From Kitasatospora aureofaciens (GTDB lineage Bacteria > Actinomycetota > Actinomycetes > Streptomycetales > Streptomycetaceae): a stretch of 64,000 nucleotides of DNA. The position numbers and the translations under genes are program-made. The stretch covers positions 186,001-250,000 of the forward strand of contig JODU01000010.1 in assembly GCA_000720845.1 (NCBI GenBank), in the 5' to 3' direction. Each line of letters begins with the position of its first letter. Position 1 is the first letter of the stretch. This document shows positions 37,481-45,960 of this stretch, one piece after another. Below the pieces are notes generated by a model. It made no database searches. It saw nothing but the letters and a program-made list of their open reading frames with translations, and was not told the DNA's origin.

Positions 37481-38725
37481 CTACCGCGGGACCTGCTGCC
37501 CCCGCACCCCGTACGCCACCACACCCACCGCCAGCACACCCACACCCACGACGACCGACACCGCCGGGAGCGAGAAGGCGAGCACCACACAGCCGATCAG
37601 TCCCAGCGCCGGCACGACCCGCGACACCCGCGCGTGGTCGAGCGTCCAGGCCGACGCGTTGGCCACCGCGTAGTACGCCAGTACACCGAAGGAGGAGAAG
37701 CCGATCGCCCCTCGCACGTCCACCGTCGCCGCCAGCACCGCGACCACCGCGCCCACGGCCAGCTCCGCCCGGTGCGGCACCCGGAAACGCGGATGCACCG
37801 CGGCCAGCGCCCGGGGCAGATGACGGTCCCGGGCCATGGCCAGCGTCGTCCGGGAAACGCCCAGGATCAGCGCCAGCAGGGAGCCCAGCGCGGCCACGGC
37901 CGCACCCACCCGCACGACCGGCGCCAGCTCCGGCACGCCGGCCGCCCGTACCGCGTCGGCCAGGGGCGCCGTCGCCTGCCCCAAACCGGCCGGACCCAGC
38001 ACGGAGAGGACAGCCACCGCGACACACCCGTACACCGCCAGGGTGAGCCCCAGCGCCAGCGGAATCGCCCGCGGAATGGTGCGCCGCGGGTCCCGCACCT
38101 CCTCACCGAGGGTCGCGACGCGCGCGTACCCCGCGAACGCGAAGAACAGCAGGCCGGCCGCCTGAAGGGCTCCGCCGACGCCGCCCGACCAGCCGATGTC
38201 CAGCCGCCCGGCGTCGGCCCGCGCCGAACCGAGACACACCACCACCACGGAAGCGAGGACAGCGAGAACCACCGCCACGATCGCCCGGGTCAGCCAGGCG
38301 GACTTCCGGATCCCGCCGTAGTTCACCGCGGTCAGCGCCACCACGGCAGCGACCGCCACCGCATGCGCCTGTTCCGGCCAGATGTACGCGCCCACGGTGA
38401 GCGCCATGGCGGCACAGGACGCCGTCTTGCCGACGATGAACGACCAGCCCGCGAGATAGCCCCAGAACTCCCCGAGCCGCTCACGCCCGTAGACGTAGGT
38501 GCCACCCGAGGCCGGATACCGGGCCGCCAGCCGGGCCGACGACATGGCGTTGCAGTAGGCGACGACGGCTGCCACGGCCAGGGCGAGCAGCAGCCCCGAG
38601 CCGGCGGCGCGCGCCGCCGGAGCCAGGGCGGCGAAGACCCCGGCACCGATCATGGAACCGAGCCCCACGACGACGGCGTCGCCCAGACCAAGGGTGCGAC
38701 GCAGCTCCGAACCCGCAGGTGTCAT
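37481..38725 (-). CDS. APC family amino-acid permease
   Basis: From the ATG at 38725 the protein is 414 aa with about 12 transmembrane spans. LGLGDAVVVGLGSMIGAGVF is the first-helix substrate motif, and FFAFAGYARVATLGEEV the sixth-helix motif, of amino acid-polyamine-organocation transporters. It imports an amino acid by proton symport or antiport; specificity is unknown. An upstream open extension lacks homology and was trimmed. Confidence 0.9.
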   Translation of the reverse strand: MTPAGSELRRTLGLGDAVVVGLGSMIGAGVFAALAPAARAAGSGLLLALAVAAVVAYCNAMSSARLAARYPASGGTYVYGRERLGEFWGYLAGWSFIVGKTASCAAMALTVGAYIWPEQAHAVAVAAVVALTAVNYGGIRKSAWLTRAIVAVVLAVLASVVVVCLGSARADAGRLDIGWSGGVGGALQAAGLLFFAFAGYARVATLGEEVRDPRRTIPRAIPLALGLTLAVYGCVAVAVLSVLGPAGLGQATAPLADAVRAAGVPELAPVVRVGAAVAALGSLLALILGVSRTTLAMARDRHLPRALAAVHPRFRVPHRAELAVGAVVAVLAATVDVRGAIGFSSFGVLAYYAVANASAWTLDHARVSRVVPALGLIGCVVLAFSLPAVSVVVGVGVLAVGVVAYGVRGQQVPR

Positions 38726-38865
38726 GCGCCGCACCCTACTGATCGGCGCAACCACCCGACGCGATCGGAACGTCCCCTTCACCAAGAGGACATGAACACC
38801 GCGCGGAGGAACGGCCCGCAGCACTGGCGCAGTGTGGGCACAGAGAGAAAGGGCAGGGTCACGGC

Positions 38866-39132
38866 ATGACCGTCATCAGCTGGATCATCCTCGGACTGCT
38901 GGCCGGAGCCATCGCCAAGTTCCTGCTGCCGGGCCGCGACCCCGGAGGGCTCATCGGCACCACCCTCATCGGCATCGCGGGCGCTTTCATCGGCGGCTGG
39001 ATATCGGCCCGCTGGCTCGACCACCCGGTCAGCAAGGACTTCTACGACGGCGCCACCTGGGCGGCGGCGATCGGCGGTTCGCTGGTGCTCCTGGTCGCCT
39101 ACCGGCTCCTGTTCGGCAACTCGCGCGACTGA
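38866..39132 (+). CDS. GlsB/YeaQ/YmgE family stress membrane protein
   Basis: The 88-aa protein has three short transmembrane helices and the pattern GLLAGAIAKFLLPG ... GGLIGTTLIGIAGAFIGGW that defines the transglycosylase-associated GlsB family. Such proteins are induced under envelope or alkaline stress. It is monocistronic, convergent with yajQ and separated from it by a bidirectional terminator. Confidence 0.92.
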   Translation: MTVISWIILGLLAGAIAKFLLPGRDPGGLIGTTLIGIAGAFIGGWISARWLDHPVSKDFYDGATWAAAIGGSLVLLVAYRLLFGNSRD

Positions 39133-39165
39133 ACGCGCCCGGACCGGACGAGAAGCGGACCGGAC

Positions 39166-39203
39166 GAGAAGGGGTGGGCACCGTCGGGATGCCCACCCTT
39201 CTC
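39166..39203. terminator. bidirectional terminator between glsB and yajQ
   Basis: GAGAAGGGGTGGGCA (39166-39180) pairs with TGCCCACCCTTCTC (39190-39203) around a 9-base loop, with one unpaired G. It serves both convergent genes. Confidence 0.85.
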
Positions 39204-39228
39204 CGTCAGCGGAAGCCTCAGCAGCTGA

Positions 39229-39717
39229 TCACCGGTAGTTGACGAACTGCAGCGCGAAGTCGAAGTCCTGGCCCTTCAGCAGGGCGATCACGGTCTGCAG
39301 GTCGTCCCGGCTCTTCGAGGAGACCCGCAGCTCCTCGCCCTGCACCTGGGCCTTCACGCCCTTGGGGCCCTCGTCGCGGATGAGCTTGGCCACCTTCTTC
39401 GCGTTCTCCTGGGAGATGCCCTCCTCGATCGAAGCGAAGATCTTGTACTCCTTGCCGGAGAGCTGCGGCTCGCCCGCGTCCAGAGCCTTGAGCGAGATGC
39501 CGCGCTTGACCAGCTTGGACTGGAAGACGTCGAGGACTGCGTTCACCCGGTCCTCGGAGTTGGCCTCCATGAGGATCTTCTCCCCGGACCACGAGATCGA
39601 GGCGCCCACGCCCTTGAAGTCGTAGCGCTGCGAGATCTCCTTGGCGGCCTGGTTGAGGGCGTTGTCGACCTCCTGCCGCTCGACCTTCGAGACGATGTCG
39701 AAACTGGAGTCGGCCAT
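39229..39717 (-). CDS. yajQ: YajQ family cyclic-di-GMP-binding protein
   Basis: From the ATG at 39717 (AAGGAG nine bases upstream) the protein is 162 aa. ADSSFDIVSKVERQEVDNA at the N-terminus and KGQDFDFALQFVNYR at the C-terminus are the family ends. YajQ proteins bind nucleotides, c-di-GMP in some species. It is the last core gene before the tRNA that holds the AICE. Confidence 0.95.
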   Translation of the reverse strand: MADSSFDIVSKVERQEVDNALNQAAKEISQRYDFKGVGASISWSGEKILMEANSEDRVNAVLDVFQSKLVKRGISLKALDAGEPQLSGKEYKIFASIEEGISQENAKKVAKLIRDEGPKGVKAQVQGEELRVSSKSRDDLQTVIALLKGQDFDFALQFVNYR

Positions 39718-39952
39718 GTCCTGTGGCTCCTTGTATCTGGGTGCGTGTCGGGCCGCGTATCGGGTCCGTACCGGCATACGTCGGCGGCCGCCGGGCCCGG
39801 CAGGGTCCTCGGCCGCATCCGGACAAGCCTAGCCACCCGCCGCGGTCCGGGCGGCGATCAATCGGGTGGCGAAGCACCCCTCCACATCAGGTATTGTTTA
39901 CGTCGTTGCCACGGAGCACCGCCCACAAGCGGTTCGCCGGGCAGCGAACCCC

Positions 39953-40034
39953 GGCGGTGTGCCCGAGCGGCCAAAGGGAGCAGACTGTAAATCTGCCGGC
40001 TCAGCCTTCCCAGGTTCGAATCCTGGCGCCGCCA
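39953..40034 (+). tRNA. tRNA-Tyr (GUA), AICE attachment site
   Basis: The 82-nt gene folds into a class II tRNA. The acceptor stem GGCGGTG pairs with CGCCGCC, and the anticodon stem/loop is CAGACTGTAAATCTG with GTA at its centre. There is a long variable arm and the T-arm CCAGGTTCGAATCCTGG. The discriminator base is A at 40034 and CCA is not encoded. Since the integrase gene starts just downstream, the intact tRNA is the attL (left) junction: the 3' half was restored by the element's copy. SLP1 uses the same tRNA. Confidence 0.95.
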
Positions 40035-40043
40035 CGCTGAGGG

Positions 40044-40086
40044 AAACCCCCTCTGGTCAGTGAACATCACTGGTCAGAGGGGGTTT
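40044..40086 (+). terminator. terminator after tRNA-Tyr
   Basis: AAACCCCCTCTG (40044-40055) and CAGAGGGGGTTT (40075-40086) pair perfectly; inside, CAGTGA and TCACTG extend the stem around an ACA loop. The T-run follows the stem. It lies within or next to the expected attachment core. Confidence 0.9.
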
Positions 40087-40207
40087 CTTCTTGCCGTGCC
40101 CGGTTCGATTTCCGGTGGGCGCAGCGTGGGCGTGTCTCACCTCGTACCGCCGTATCCCACTTTCGATCAGTGCGTGTCCCCCAGGTGTCCCCCGGGGGTG
40201 AGCGTGA

Positions 40208-41587
40208 TCACTCCGGTTCGTTCCATTCCCGCAGAGCCGCATCAATCCGGCTGTTCGCGTGCTCCCGCGTCTGGTCGAGCACCTTGGCGTACACCTTGTG
40301 CAGCACAGCGATGCTGTGGCCAGCGCGACGGGCGCACTCCATCGCGTCCACTCCGGAGCTGAGCCAGAACGAGACTCCGGCGTGCCGGAGGTCGTAGGGG
40401 CGGCGGGCCAGCAGCGAGGCCGTCTCAGTGTCGCTCAGCACGTCTTTCCGTGCTTTGGCCCAGACCTCGCCGTATCCGGTCTCTTGCAGCAGACCGCCCC
40501 GGTTCGTCCGGAAGAGCCGACCGTCGGGCGCCGTGCCCTGAGAGGCGATGTGCTCGCGCAGCATCCGAACGAAGTGCGGGGGGATCGGTACCGGACGCGA
40601 GTCGTTCTTGGCCCGGGCCTTGAGGTGACGTGCCTCATGCGCCGTTCCGTCGTCGGTCCAACTCCGTCCGGCCCGGACGATCCCCTGTCGCAGGGTGAGC
40701 GTCCCCCACCCCGTTTCCGGCAGGTGGCACTGGCTTGCGCGCAGCGCGGCGGCCTCCGCCGGCCGCATAGCCGCGTAGTACAGGCATCCGAAGAAGGCTT
40801 CCAGGTGCCGCCCGCGCGGCCCTTGCTCGCGCACCCCCGCCAGCAGCGCGCGGACCTGTCGCGGGTTGGCGACGCTCTCGGGGTCGACCGCTTCCACCGA
40901 CTTGGGGGCGGTCCACTTCACGGCGCTGATCGGATTCACCGGCATGCTGAAGTACTGCTCTTCCACGGCGAGCCCGAGAACGTCGCTCAGGCAGGCTCGC
41001 TTGCGCTTCGCGGTCCGGGGCGCCGCCTCCTTGCCGTCGAGCCGCAGGGAGAGCGCGTCCAAGGCCAGACGCACGGTTGCGGGGTCCTCCAGAGCAGAGA
41101 CGGGCAACGAGTGCTTGGCGACCCAGGAAAGAGCGCGGGCCACGTCGTCCGGGGGAGTCTCGCCCCAACGGTTCCGGTTGTACGCCCACCCGTAGAGCGC
41201 AAGCCGCAGGAGCGCGGCGTCAGGCATTCCCGTTCGCGTCTTCACCAGGGCGGGGGTGATGGTCGCCAACGCGTCGGCGTAGTTCTTCCGGGACTTGGCC
41301 GGCGCCAACGCCCACTTGCGATCGACGTACGCGCGGCTGTGGTCGTACCAGGTGATAGAGCCCAGCTTGGCGCGCAGCTCGGAGACCGGGAGCCCCGTCT
41401 CCTCCTCGAACTGGTCACCGCGCCGCACGGCGGCCATGAGTTCCGACCGGCGCCCCTCCGCCTGAACCTTGAGCGTGTAGCTCTTGGAGTGCTTCCGCGT
41501 TCCCACCAGCCACCGGACGCGGTAGGGCTTGGGCCGCTCCTTACGGATCTCGATGGAGTACAGACGAACGTCGTAGGTCAGTGCCAT
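40208..41587 (-). CDS. int: tyrosine site-specific integrase
   Basis: The 459-aa recombinase (ATG at 41587, GGAG six bases upstream) inserts the element in tRNA-Tyr. The catalytic domain has the first Arg in AAMRPAEAAALR, the second Arg in PYDLRHAG, a His in GRAGHSIAVLHK-like context (ARRAGHSIAVL) and the nucleophile Tyr in HKVYAKVLD. The first His of the usual HxLRH box is Tyr, as in other actinomycete AICE integrases. The N-terminal half holds the arm- and core-binding domains. The gene lies between the tRNA and xis in standard AICE order. Confidence 0.94.
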   Translation of the reverse strand: MALTYDVRLYSIEIRKERPKPYRVRWLVGTRKHSKSYTLKVQAEGRRSELMAAVRRGDQFEEETGLPVSELRAKLGSITWYDHSRAYVDRKWALAPAKSRKNYADALATITPALVKTRTGMPDAALLRLALYGWAYNRNRWGETPPDDVARALSWVAKHSLPVSALEDPATVRLALDALSLRLDGKEAAPRTAKRKRACLSDVLGLAVEEQYFSMPVNPISAVKWTAPKSVEAVDPESVANPRQVRALLAGVREQGPRGRHLEAFFGCLYYAAMRPAEAAALRASQCHLPETGWGTLTLRQGIVRAGRSWTDDGTAHEARHLKARAKNDSRPVPIPPHFVRMLREHIASQGTAPDGRLFRTNRGGLLQETGYGEVWAKARKDVLSDTETASLLARRPYDLRHAGVSFWLSSGVDAMECARRAGHSIAVLHKVYAKVLDQTREHANSRIDAALREWNEPE

Positions 41588-41643
41588 AGGAACTCCAGAG
41601 GGGCCTGCCGGAAGCGGGCCCCTCGTTTCTCGTGCGGTGACGG

Positions 41644-41829
41644 TCAGGCTGCGTCTTCGATGGACGCCCACCAGGCGTCAAGGTCGGTGCGGCGGCAACG
41701 GAGCTGTCCGTTGGGGAGCTTGACGAGCTTGGGGGCGTGGCCGCGGGCGCGCATGCGGTAGAAGGCGGCGCGGCTCATGCCGATTTCGTCGAGGACTTCG
41801 GGGAGCTTGAGCATCTGGGGGCGTGCCAA
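41644..41829 (-). CDS. xis: excisionase-like helix-turn-helix protein
   Basis: The 61-aa protein is a MerR-type winged helix: LKLPEVLDEIGMSRAAFYRM, then GHAPKLVKLPNGQLRCRRTD and DAWWASIEDA. This is the AlpA/Xis layout. The TTG at 41829 is chosen because AAGGAG stands seven bases before it; the first ATG would cut into the fold. It sits 56 bp upstream of int and probably drives excision with it. Confidence 0.85.
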   Translation of the reverse strand: MARPQMLKLPEVLDEIGMSRAAFYRMRARGHAPKLVKLPNGQLRCRRTDLDAWWASIEDAA

Positions 41830-41864
41830 GGTGCGACTCCTTGTCTCGTCTCTCTTCTGGGGGA

Positions 41865-42113
41865 TCCGCCACGTCCGCCACGCCGCCACATCGCAGGTCA
41901 GAGCGTTGATCGTGTGGCGGATAGCGGTGTTGTGGCGGATAGGTGCCGCCACACCCCGCAGGGTGCGGCGGCACTGGGGGTCTGCTTCGGTCAGTGGGTG
42001 AGGGTGGGTTGTGTGGCGGCTTCCGCGGACATGTGGCGGATGGGTGTGGCGGTATCCGCCACGGATGCACCCCTGTTGACCTGCGGTGTGGCGGACGTGG
42101 CGGACGTGGCGGA
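41865..42113. repeat. iteron-like GTGGCGGA repeats
   Basis: Nine exact copies of GTGGCGGA occur in 249 bp. Six are on the plus strand (41914, 41932, 42033, 42088, 42097, 42106) and three inverted (41865, 41874, 42055); further one-mismatch copies lie between. The last three plus copies are direct repeats at 9-bp period. They overlap the 3' end of the DUF3631-type gene and the gap before xis. They could be an origin bound by the replication proteins, or arm sites for Int/Xis. Confidence 0.65.
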
Positions 42114-43226
42114 TTCCTCGGGGGAGGGAGGGCAATACCGCGTCCAGGCGTCCGTGAGGTCTTCCGCGTAGTAGCCCTTGGGGAAGCCTGAGGGGGTGCG
42201 GATGCCGCGCGGTTTGATCGGCTTGTTGGCCGGGGTGACGTACTGGCCGAGGAGCCGGGCGAGGGTGCGGGAGTTGATCGGCTTGTCGTCCAGGTCGCCC
42301 CAGGGGGCGTCGTCCATGCGCAGCAGGCATTCGATGATGGCGGCGGTCGGCATCCGGTCGGCGCCGCAGAACACCTTGTCGCGCAGGTCGGTCAGCAGCC
42401 GTACTCCGAGGGAGGCTTCGTCGTTGTCGTGGGCGGCGCTGATCAGTTCCAGGCAGGCGGCGCGGGCCCGGCCGGGCCAGTCGCCTCCGATCGCGTCGGC
42501 GACGGCGAGTAGGGGTTCCCACACGTCGGCGGGCCGGTCGGTGACTCCGTCGGGCATGGCCGGCCAGGCTTGGGCGACCTGGTCGCGGACGGTGTCGGCC
42601 CATTTGGCGAGCCGGTCGCGCAGGGCGTGGCCCTGCTTCTCGTGGATGCGCTGGCGGTAGGGCTCGACCTTCTCGTTCGGGGCGCGCTTTCGCATGCGGA
42701 CGATGACCGAGCGGGTCAGGACGGTGTCGGGCAGTGAGCCGAGTCCGGCCATGGCGACCGCGCAGTAGGAGTTGAAGACCTGCGCGTTCTGGTTGGAGCC
42801 TTCCCCGACGCAGCGCAGGGCGCCGCCGATGCGCCGGTATCCGGCGTTCAGGAAGCCGCGCAGTGCCTCGTCGGCGCCGGCCTTGGGGCCGAAGATGGTG
42901 TCCACCTCGTCGAACAGCACGGTGGGCAGGCCCTCGGCTGAGTCGACCAGCCGGTAGAGGGCGTTGGCGGATGCGGACACGGTGGCGACCGGGCGGGGGG
43001 TGAGGAGTTCCACGATCTCCAGCGCGCGGGACTTGCCCGATCCCGGCTCAGGGGACAGGAAAGCGATCCGCGGGGTGGTCTCGAAGCAGTCGATGAGGTG
43101 GGCGTGGGCGTCCCACAGGGCGACCGCGACGTAGGCGGCTTCGGTGGGGAAGACGTTGAAACGGCGGTGGAAGGCTTCCACCTCATCGAGCAGCGCGGCG
43201 CCGTCGATGGCGTGCGGGGCGGTCAT
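41991..43226 (-). CDS. DUF3631-type P-loop ATPase, AICE replication protein
   Basis: The 411-aa protein has Walker A PEPGSGKS at 59-66, Walker B VLFDEVD at 103-109 and an arginine-rich sensor region (TRSVIVRMRKRAP). This is the DUF3631 helicase-like ATPase that accompanies prim-pol genes in many actinobacterial elements. It probably helps open or unwind the element's origin. The start is supported by GGAGGG eight bases upstream and overlaps the preceding gene by four bases. The last 50 residues are low in complexity, with a Ser-Ala-Thr triplet repeat made by the GTGGCGGA iterons. Confidence 0.85.
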   Translation of the reverse strand: MTAPHAIDGAALLDEVEAFHRRFNVFPTEAAYVAVALWDAHAHLIDCFETTPRIAFLSPEPGSGKSRALEIVELLTPRPVATVSASANALYRLVDSAEGLPTVLFDEVDTIFGPKAGADEALRGFLNAGYRRIGGALRCVGEGSNQNAQVFNSYCAVAMAGLGSLPDTVLTRSVIVRMRKRAPNEKVEPYRQRIHEKQGHALRDRLAKWADTVRDQVAQAWPAMPDGVTDRPADVWEPLLAVADAIGGDWPGRARAACLELISAAHDNDEASLGVRLLTDLRDKVFCGADRMPTAAIIECLLRMDDAPWGDLDDKPINSRTLARLLGQYVTPANKPIKPRGIRTPSGFPKGYYAEDLTDAWTRYCPPSPEESATSATSATPQVNRGASVADTATPIRHMSAEAATQPTLTH

Positions 43227-43642
43227 GCGGCATCCCTCCCTTCGGCGGGCGCGGCGGGCACCCCGGGGCAGACGGACTGGTGGGCGTCGTACTCGGCAAC
43301 CAGCGCGGCCACCTTCACGGGGCCCGTGGCGGTGCCGGTCTGCCCGCAGGAGCAGGCGTAGGCGGCGGTGGGCAGGGCGCCGGGCCGGGTGGACCAGCGG
43401 GCGCCGTCGTAGTGGTGCCGGTAGACCGGCGGAGCGAAGATCCGGATACCGGGCGCGTCCGGGGTCGGATCGGCGCCGGGCCGGATCTGGGAGCGGTTCG
43501 GGAAAAGGGCAGTTACGACGCCCTTGCGGGCGGCGTCTTTCGGCTCGCCCACGCCCGCCGCGTCCACAGGCTGTGGAGCGGCTTGCGGGCCGGTGGCCGG
43601 TGCTGTGGGGCAATCCAGGCGGGGGGAGTGGGGGCCGGTCAT
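43223..43642 (-). CDS. small protein of the replication operon, zinc-ribbon-like
   Basis: The 139-aa protein is coupled by four-base overlaps to the prim-pol gene upstream and the ATPase gene downstream. Its first 45 residues are Pro/Ala-rich. The C-terminal part has a CSCGQ pair, a later HQ and a final C before PG, possible metal ligands. No family is recognised. Position implies an accessory role in element replication. Confidence 0.75.
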   Translation of the reverse strand: MTGPHSPRLDCPTAPATGPQAAPQPVDAAGVGEPKDAARKGVVTALFPNRSQIRPGADPTPDAPGIRIFAPPVYRHHYDGARWSTRPGALPTAAYACSCGQTGTATGPVKVAALVAEYDAHQSVCPGVPAAPAEGRDAA

Positions 43643-44556
43643 GAGGCTGCCTGCCGTGGAGTGGCGTGGGTGATGACCCAGTCCATGGCGCTGCGGATGG
43701 TCGTGCGGCACTCGGCCGGAGGCAGGCCGGTAGCCTCCCCCGCCCCCTGGATTGCCTGCTCTGCCACGTCCCGGGGAAGGTCGCCCCATGCGACGAACCG
43801 GGCGACCTTGCAGGCGCTCTTGTGCAGGGCGTTGTTGCGTCCGCCGTCGGTCGTGGCAGCAATGACCGCGCACTCCCGCTCCAGCGCCGTCCGGGCGGCC
43901 CGGATGCCGTCCCGCACCGGGGCCAAGTCGACGACGGCGGGCCGGTCCGGGTCGGCGAGCCGCTCGGCCAGCCACCCCGGCAGCGGTGCGACCGGCGCGT
44001 CGTCGGTCACCTCGTAGGCACCGTCAGCCGTGGTGCTGCCGGGGGCGACGACGTAACCGCCCCACGCACGAGTGTCGATGTGCGGCCCGAGACGGTTCGC
44101 GCTGCACTTCAGCCGCACCCCGGCGGGGGCGGTGAAGTACAGGTGTTCCCCGCCGCGCGCGGTCCGCACCCGGTAGGTCGCCGGGACGGCATGGCCGGCG
44201 CGCTCGCAGAGCGCTTGCAGTGAAGTGGCGCCGTCAGGCGCTCCTTCTGGCTCTTCGGGCTTGCACACGTCCAGGTCGACCACGAGCAGACCGGCCGGGC
44301 CGGTCGCGATCCCGACGTTGTAGGGGCGCGTCGCCCACGTCGCGTGGATCAGGTCGGGATTAGTGGTGGCGCGTTGTTCGGGCTTTCGGTGCCCGCCCGC
44401 GCACCGGCCCGTGGCGGGGCAGTCGCGTTCGGCGTGCCCGGCGGGCCGCTTGGCTCGCGGGTGAAGGGGGATGACGGGCCAGCCTCGCTCTGCCGAGGAC
44501 AGGGCCGAGGCGAGCAGGGGCAGGCAGGCCAGATCGGCGGTCAGGATGCTGCTCAT
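43639..44556 (-). CDS. bifunctional DNA primase/polymerase (prim-pol)
   Basis: The 305-aa protein has the N-terminal AEP prim-pol fold: RGWPVIPLHPRAKRPAG, then GIATGPAGLLVVDLDV with the catalytic acidic pair, TARGGEHLYF and GPHIDTRAWGGYVVAPGS. It synthesises primers and short DNA during replication of the excised element. It stands first in a three-gene replication set whose members overlap by four bases. The C-terminal third is helical and less conserved. Confidence 0.93.
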   Translation of the reverse strand: MSSILTADLACLPLLASALSSAERGWPVIPLHPRAKRPAGHAERDCPATGRCAGGHRKPEQRATTNPDLIHATWATRPYNVGIATGPAGLLVVDLDVCKPEEPEGAPDGATSLQALCERAGHAVPATYRVRTARGGEHLYFTAPAGVRLKCSANRLGPHIDTRAWGGYVVAPGSTTADGAYEVTDDAPVAPLPGWLAERLADPDRPAVVDLAPVRDGIRAARTALERECAVIAATTDGGRNNALHKSACKVARFVAWGDLPRDVAEQAIQGAGEATGLPPAECRTTIRSAMDWVITHATPRQAAS

Positions 44557-45407
44557 GCCGCCACCCCCCACGCGGACGCGGCGGTGGCGGCACCGAGCAG
44601 CAGACCGTAGGCGTGGTGGGCCTGTTGGGGCACTACGCCATTGCCCAGGATCTTGAGCTGTTCCTTGCGGGGGATGCAGGGGACGGCAGTGACCCAGCCA
44701 GCGGGCAGGCCCATCATCCACTCGGTGAACAGCGGGGACAGGCGCCGGTTTCCGCGCATGCCCGGCTCGGTCGGGCACGGCGCCGGCCGTCCGGTGATGT
44801 ACTCCCAACGGCGGATTGCGGGCCCGAAGTCGGTGCCGTCCGAGGCCACCCACCGTTCGTCCAACGGGACCGGACCAGTGGGCACGGTGTCGATGCCGGC
44901 GAGCAGGTTCACGGCCACCTCGTTCAGCGGCCGTGCGTTGCGCTCCAGCAGGTTCGAGGCGCCGGACTTCCAGTCGCGGGCCGCCGGGGTGGGCAGCAGG
45001 CTCACGACTCCCGGGGCGGAGGGAGCTTCGTCACCGCCGTGCGGAGGTTCATGCCGCCCTTGCGCTTCGGTGACGTTCCGGGGCCGCCAGTGCCGTCCGA
45101 GCTGGTGGGGGTCGGCATCAGCGGGATAGGCAACTGCGAACCAGCGGTCGCGCTCGTGCGGGGCCCCGGTTTCGGGGTCACCAGCGCGTACGCATGTCCA
45201 CCGGAGGTCATACCGGAGCGCGGCCAGGTCCGCGGCGACGACGTCCAGCCCCCGCGAGCGGAGCAACGGGTCGGACTCGGCGTAGGCGGCGACCTGGCCG
45301 CCGATCCCGGCGCGAAGCGCGGTTTCCAGTCCGCCGTAGCCGGCGCACAACGCCAGCAGGCGAGGCGGCGAGCCCGGGGCTCGCCGGATGTCGGTCGGTT
45401 GCGTCAT
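44553..45407 (-). CDS. C5-methyltransferase-like protein lacking the catalytic motif
   Basis: The 284-aa protein starts like a DNA cytosine-C5 methyltransferase: LLALCAGYGGLETALRAG is motif I. It resumes with AADLAALRYDLRWTCVRAGD and APHERDRWFAVAYP (motif VIII region), and ends with motif X-like LKILGNGVVPQQAHHAY. Between AESDPLL and RSRGLDVVAAD the section that should hold motif IV (Pro-Cys-Gln) and motif VI (Glu-Asn-Val) is missing, in frame. It should not methylate DNA as it stands. It overlaps the prim-pol gene by four bases. It may be a decayed enzyme or one reused as a DNA-binding protein. Confidence 0.8.
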   Translation of the reverse strand: MTQPTDIRRAPGSPPRLLALCAGYGGLETALRAGIGGQVAAYAESDPLLRSRGLDVVAADLAALRYDLRWTCVRAGDPETGAPHERDRWFAVAYPADADPHQLGRHWRPRNVTEAQGRHEPPHGGDEAPSAPGVVSLLPTPAARDWKSGASNLLERNARPLNEVAVNLLAGIDTVPTGPVPLDERWVASDGTDFGPAIRRWEYITGRPAPCPTEPGMRGNRRLSPLFTEWMMGLPAGWVTAVPCIPRKEQLKILGNGVVPQQAHHAYGLLLGAATAASAWGVAA

Positions 45408-45445
45408 GCTGGGAGTTCTCCAGTTCCTTGATGGGTTCTGGCTGG

Positions 45446-45488
45446 CAAGGGCGGCCCCGTGTTCTTGACGGATCGGGGGCCGCCCTTG
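45446..45488 (-). terminator. terminator after the 104-aa membrane-protein gene
   Basis: CAAGGGCGGCCCC (45446-45458) and GGGGCCGCCCTTG (45476-45488) form a perfect 13-bp stem with a 17-base loop just after the stop codon at 45495. It separates this gene from the methyltransferase-like gene. Confidence 0.85.
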
Positions 45489-45494
45489 GCGTAG

Positions 45495-45809
45495 CTAAGT
45501 GGTCTTGCCGCGGGCGAGCTTGAGGGTGATGCCGCCGATGCCGACGGGTCCGGCGGCGCCGGCGATGACGGTGGCGGTGTGGGCCGCGGCGTCGAGCAGG
45601 AGGCACAGGCAGGCGACCAGTCCCCAGCCGCCCGCGACGACCGCCCCGGCGATCGCGAACGGGATCAGGAGCCGGCGCCAGGGGATGCCGGTCCGGTGGG
45701 TGTCGTTGAGGACGATGACGACGGGCTGGCCGGTGGCCTGTGCGCGCTGCCAGTCGGCGGCGGGTATGTGCGGGGCGATGTTGTTCCCCGTCGGGGTGCG
45801 GTGGTCCAT
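45495..45809 (-). CDS. small two-span membrane protein of the AICE
   Basis: The 104-aa protein has a polar N-terminus (about 1-45), two membrane segments joined by a short turn (about 48-70 and 76-93) and a basic end. GAGGAG stands nine bases before the ATG. No family is recognised. It lies between traB and the replication genes and is flanked by hairpins on both sides. Small membrane proteins of this kind in conjugative streptomycete plasmids often take part in intramycelial spread (inference). Confidence 0.7.
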   Translation of the reverse strand: MDHRTPTGNNIAPHIPAADWQRAQATGQPVVIVLNDTHRTGIPWRRLLIPFAIAGAVVAGGWGLVACLCLLLDAAAHTATVIAGAAGPVGIGGITLKLARGKTT

Positions 45810-45832
45810 GGAGAGGGCTCCTCGGGTGAGCC

Positions 45833-45865
45833 GCGGGCCCGCACCAGATGCTGGTGCGGGCCCGC
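45833..45865 (-). terminator. strong hairpin between traB and the 104-aa gene
   Basis: GCGGGCCCGCACCA (45833-45846) and TGGTGCGGGCCCGC (45852-45865) form a perfect 14-bp stem with a 5-base loop. It is 24 bases upstream of the 104-aa ORF and downstream of traB, so it either ends the tra transcript or attenuates reading into that ORF. Confidence 0.85.
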
Positions 45866-45882
45866 TTGGATGGGTGGGTGTG

Positions 45883-45960
45883 CTTGTCGCGTGGCTTGTC
45901 GTCTTCCTTGTCGCGTGCTTGTCGTGTGGCTTGTCGCTTGTCTTGTCTTGTCGCTTGTCG
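45883..45960. other. CTTGTCG repeat array, candidate clt transfer locus
   Basis: Seven exact CTTGTCG heptamers start at 45883, 45895, 45907, 45918, 45930, 45947 and 45954, with two CTTGTCT variants between the last three. The first five are 11-12 bp apart, about one helical turn. An inverted copy lies at 46035-46041. The array lies in the 336-bp gene-free stretch (45866-46201) directly after traB. In related plasmids TraB recognises 8-bp direct repeats in clt, so this is the best candidate for the transfer site. The rest of the stretch holds nothing recognised. Confidence 0.6.
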
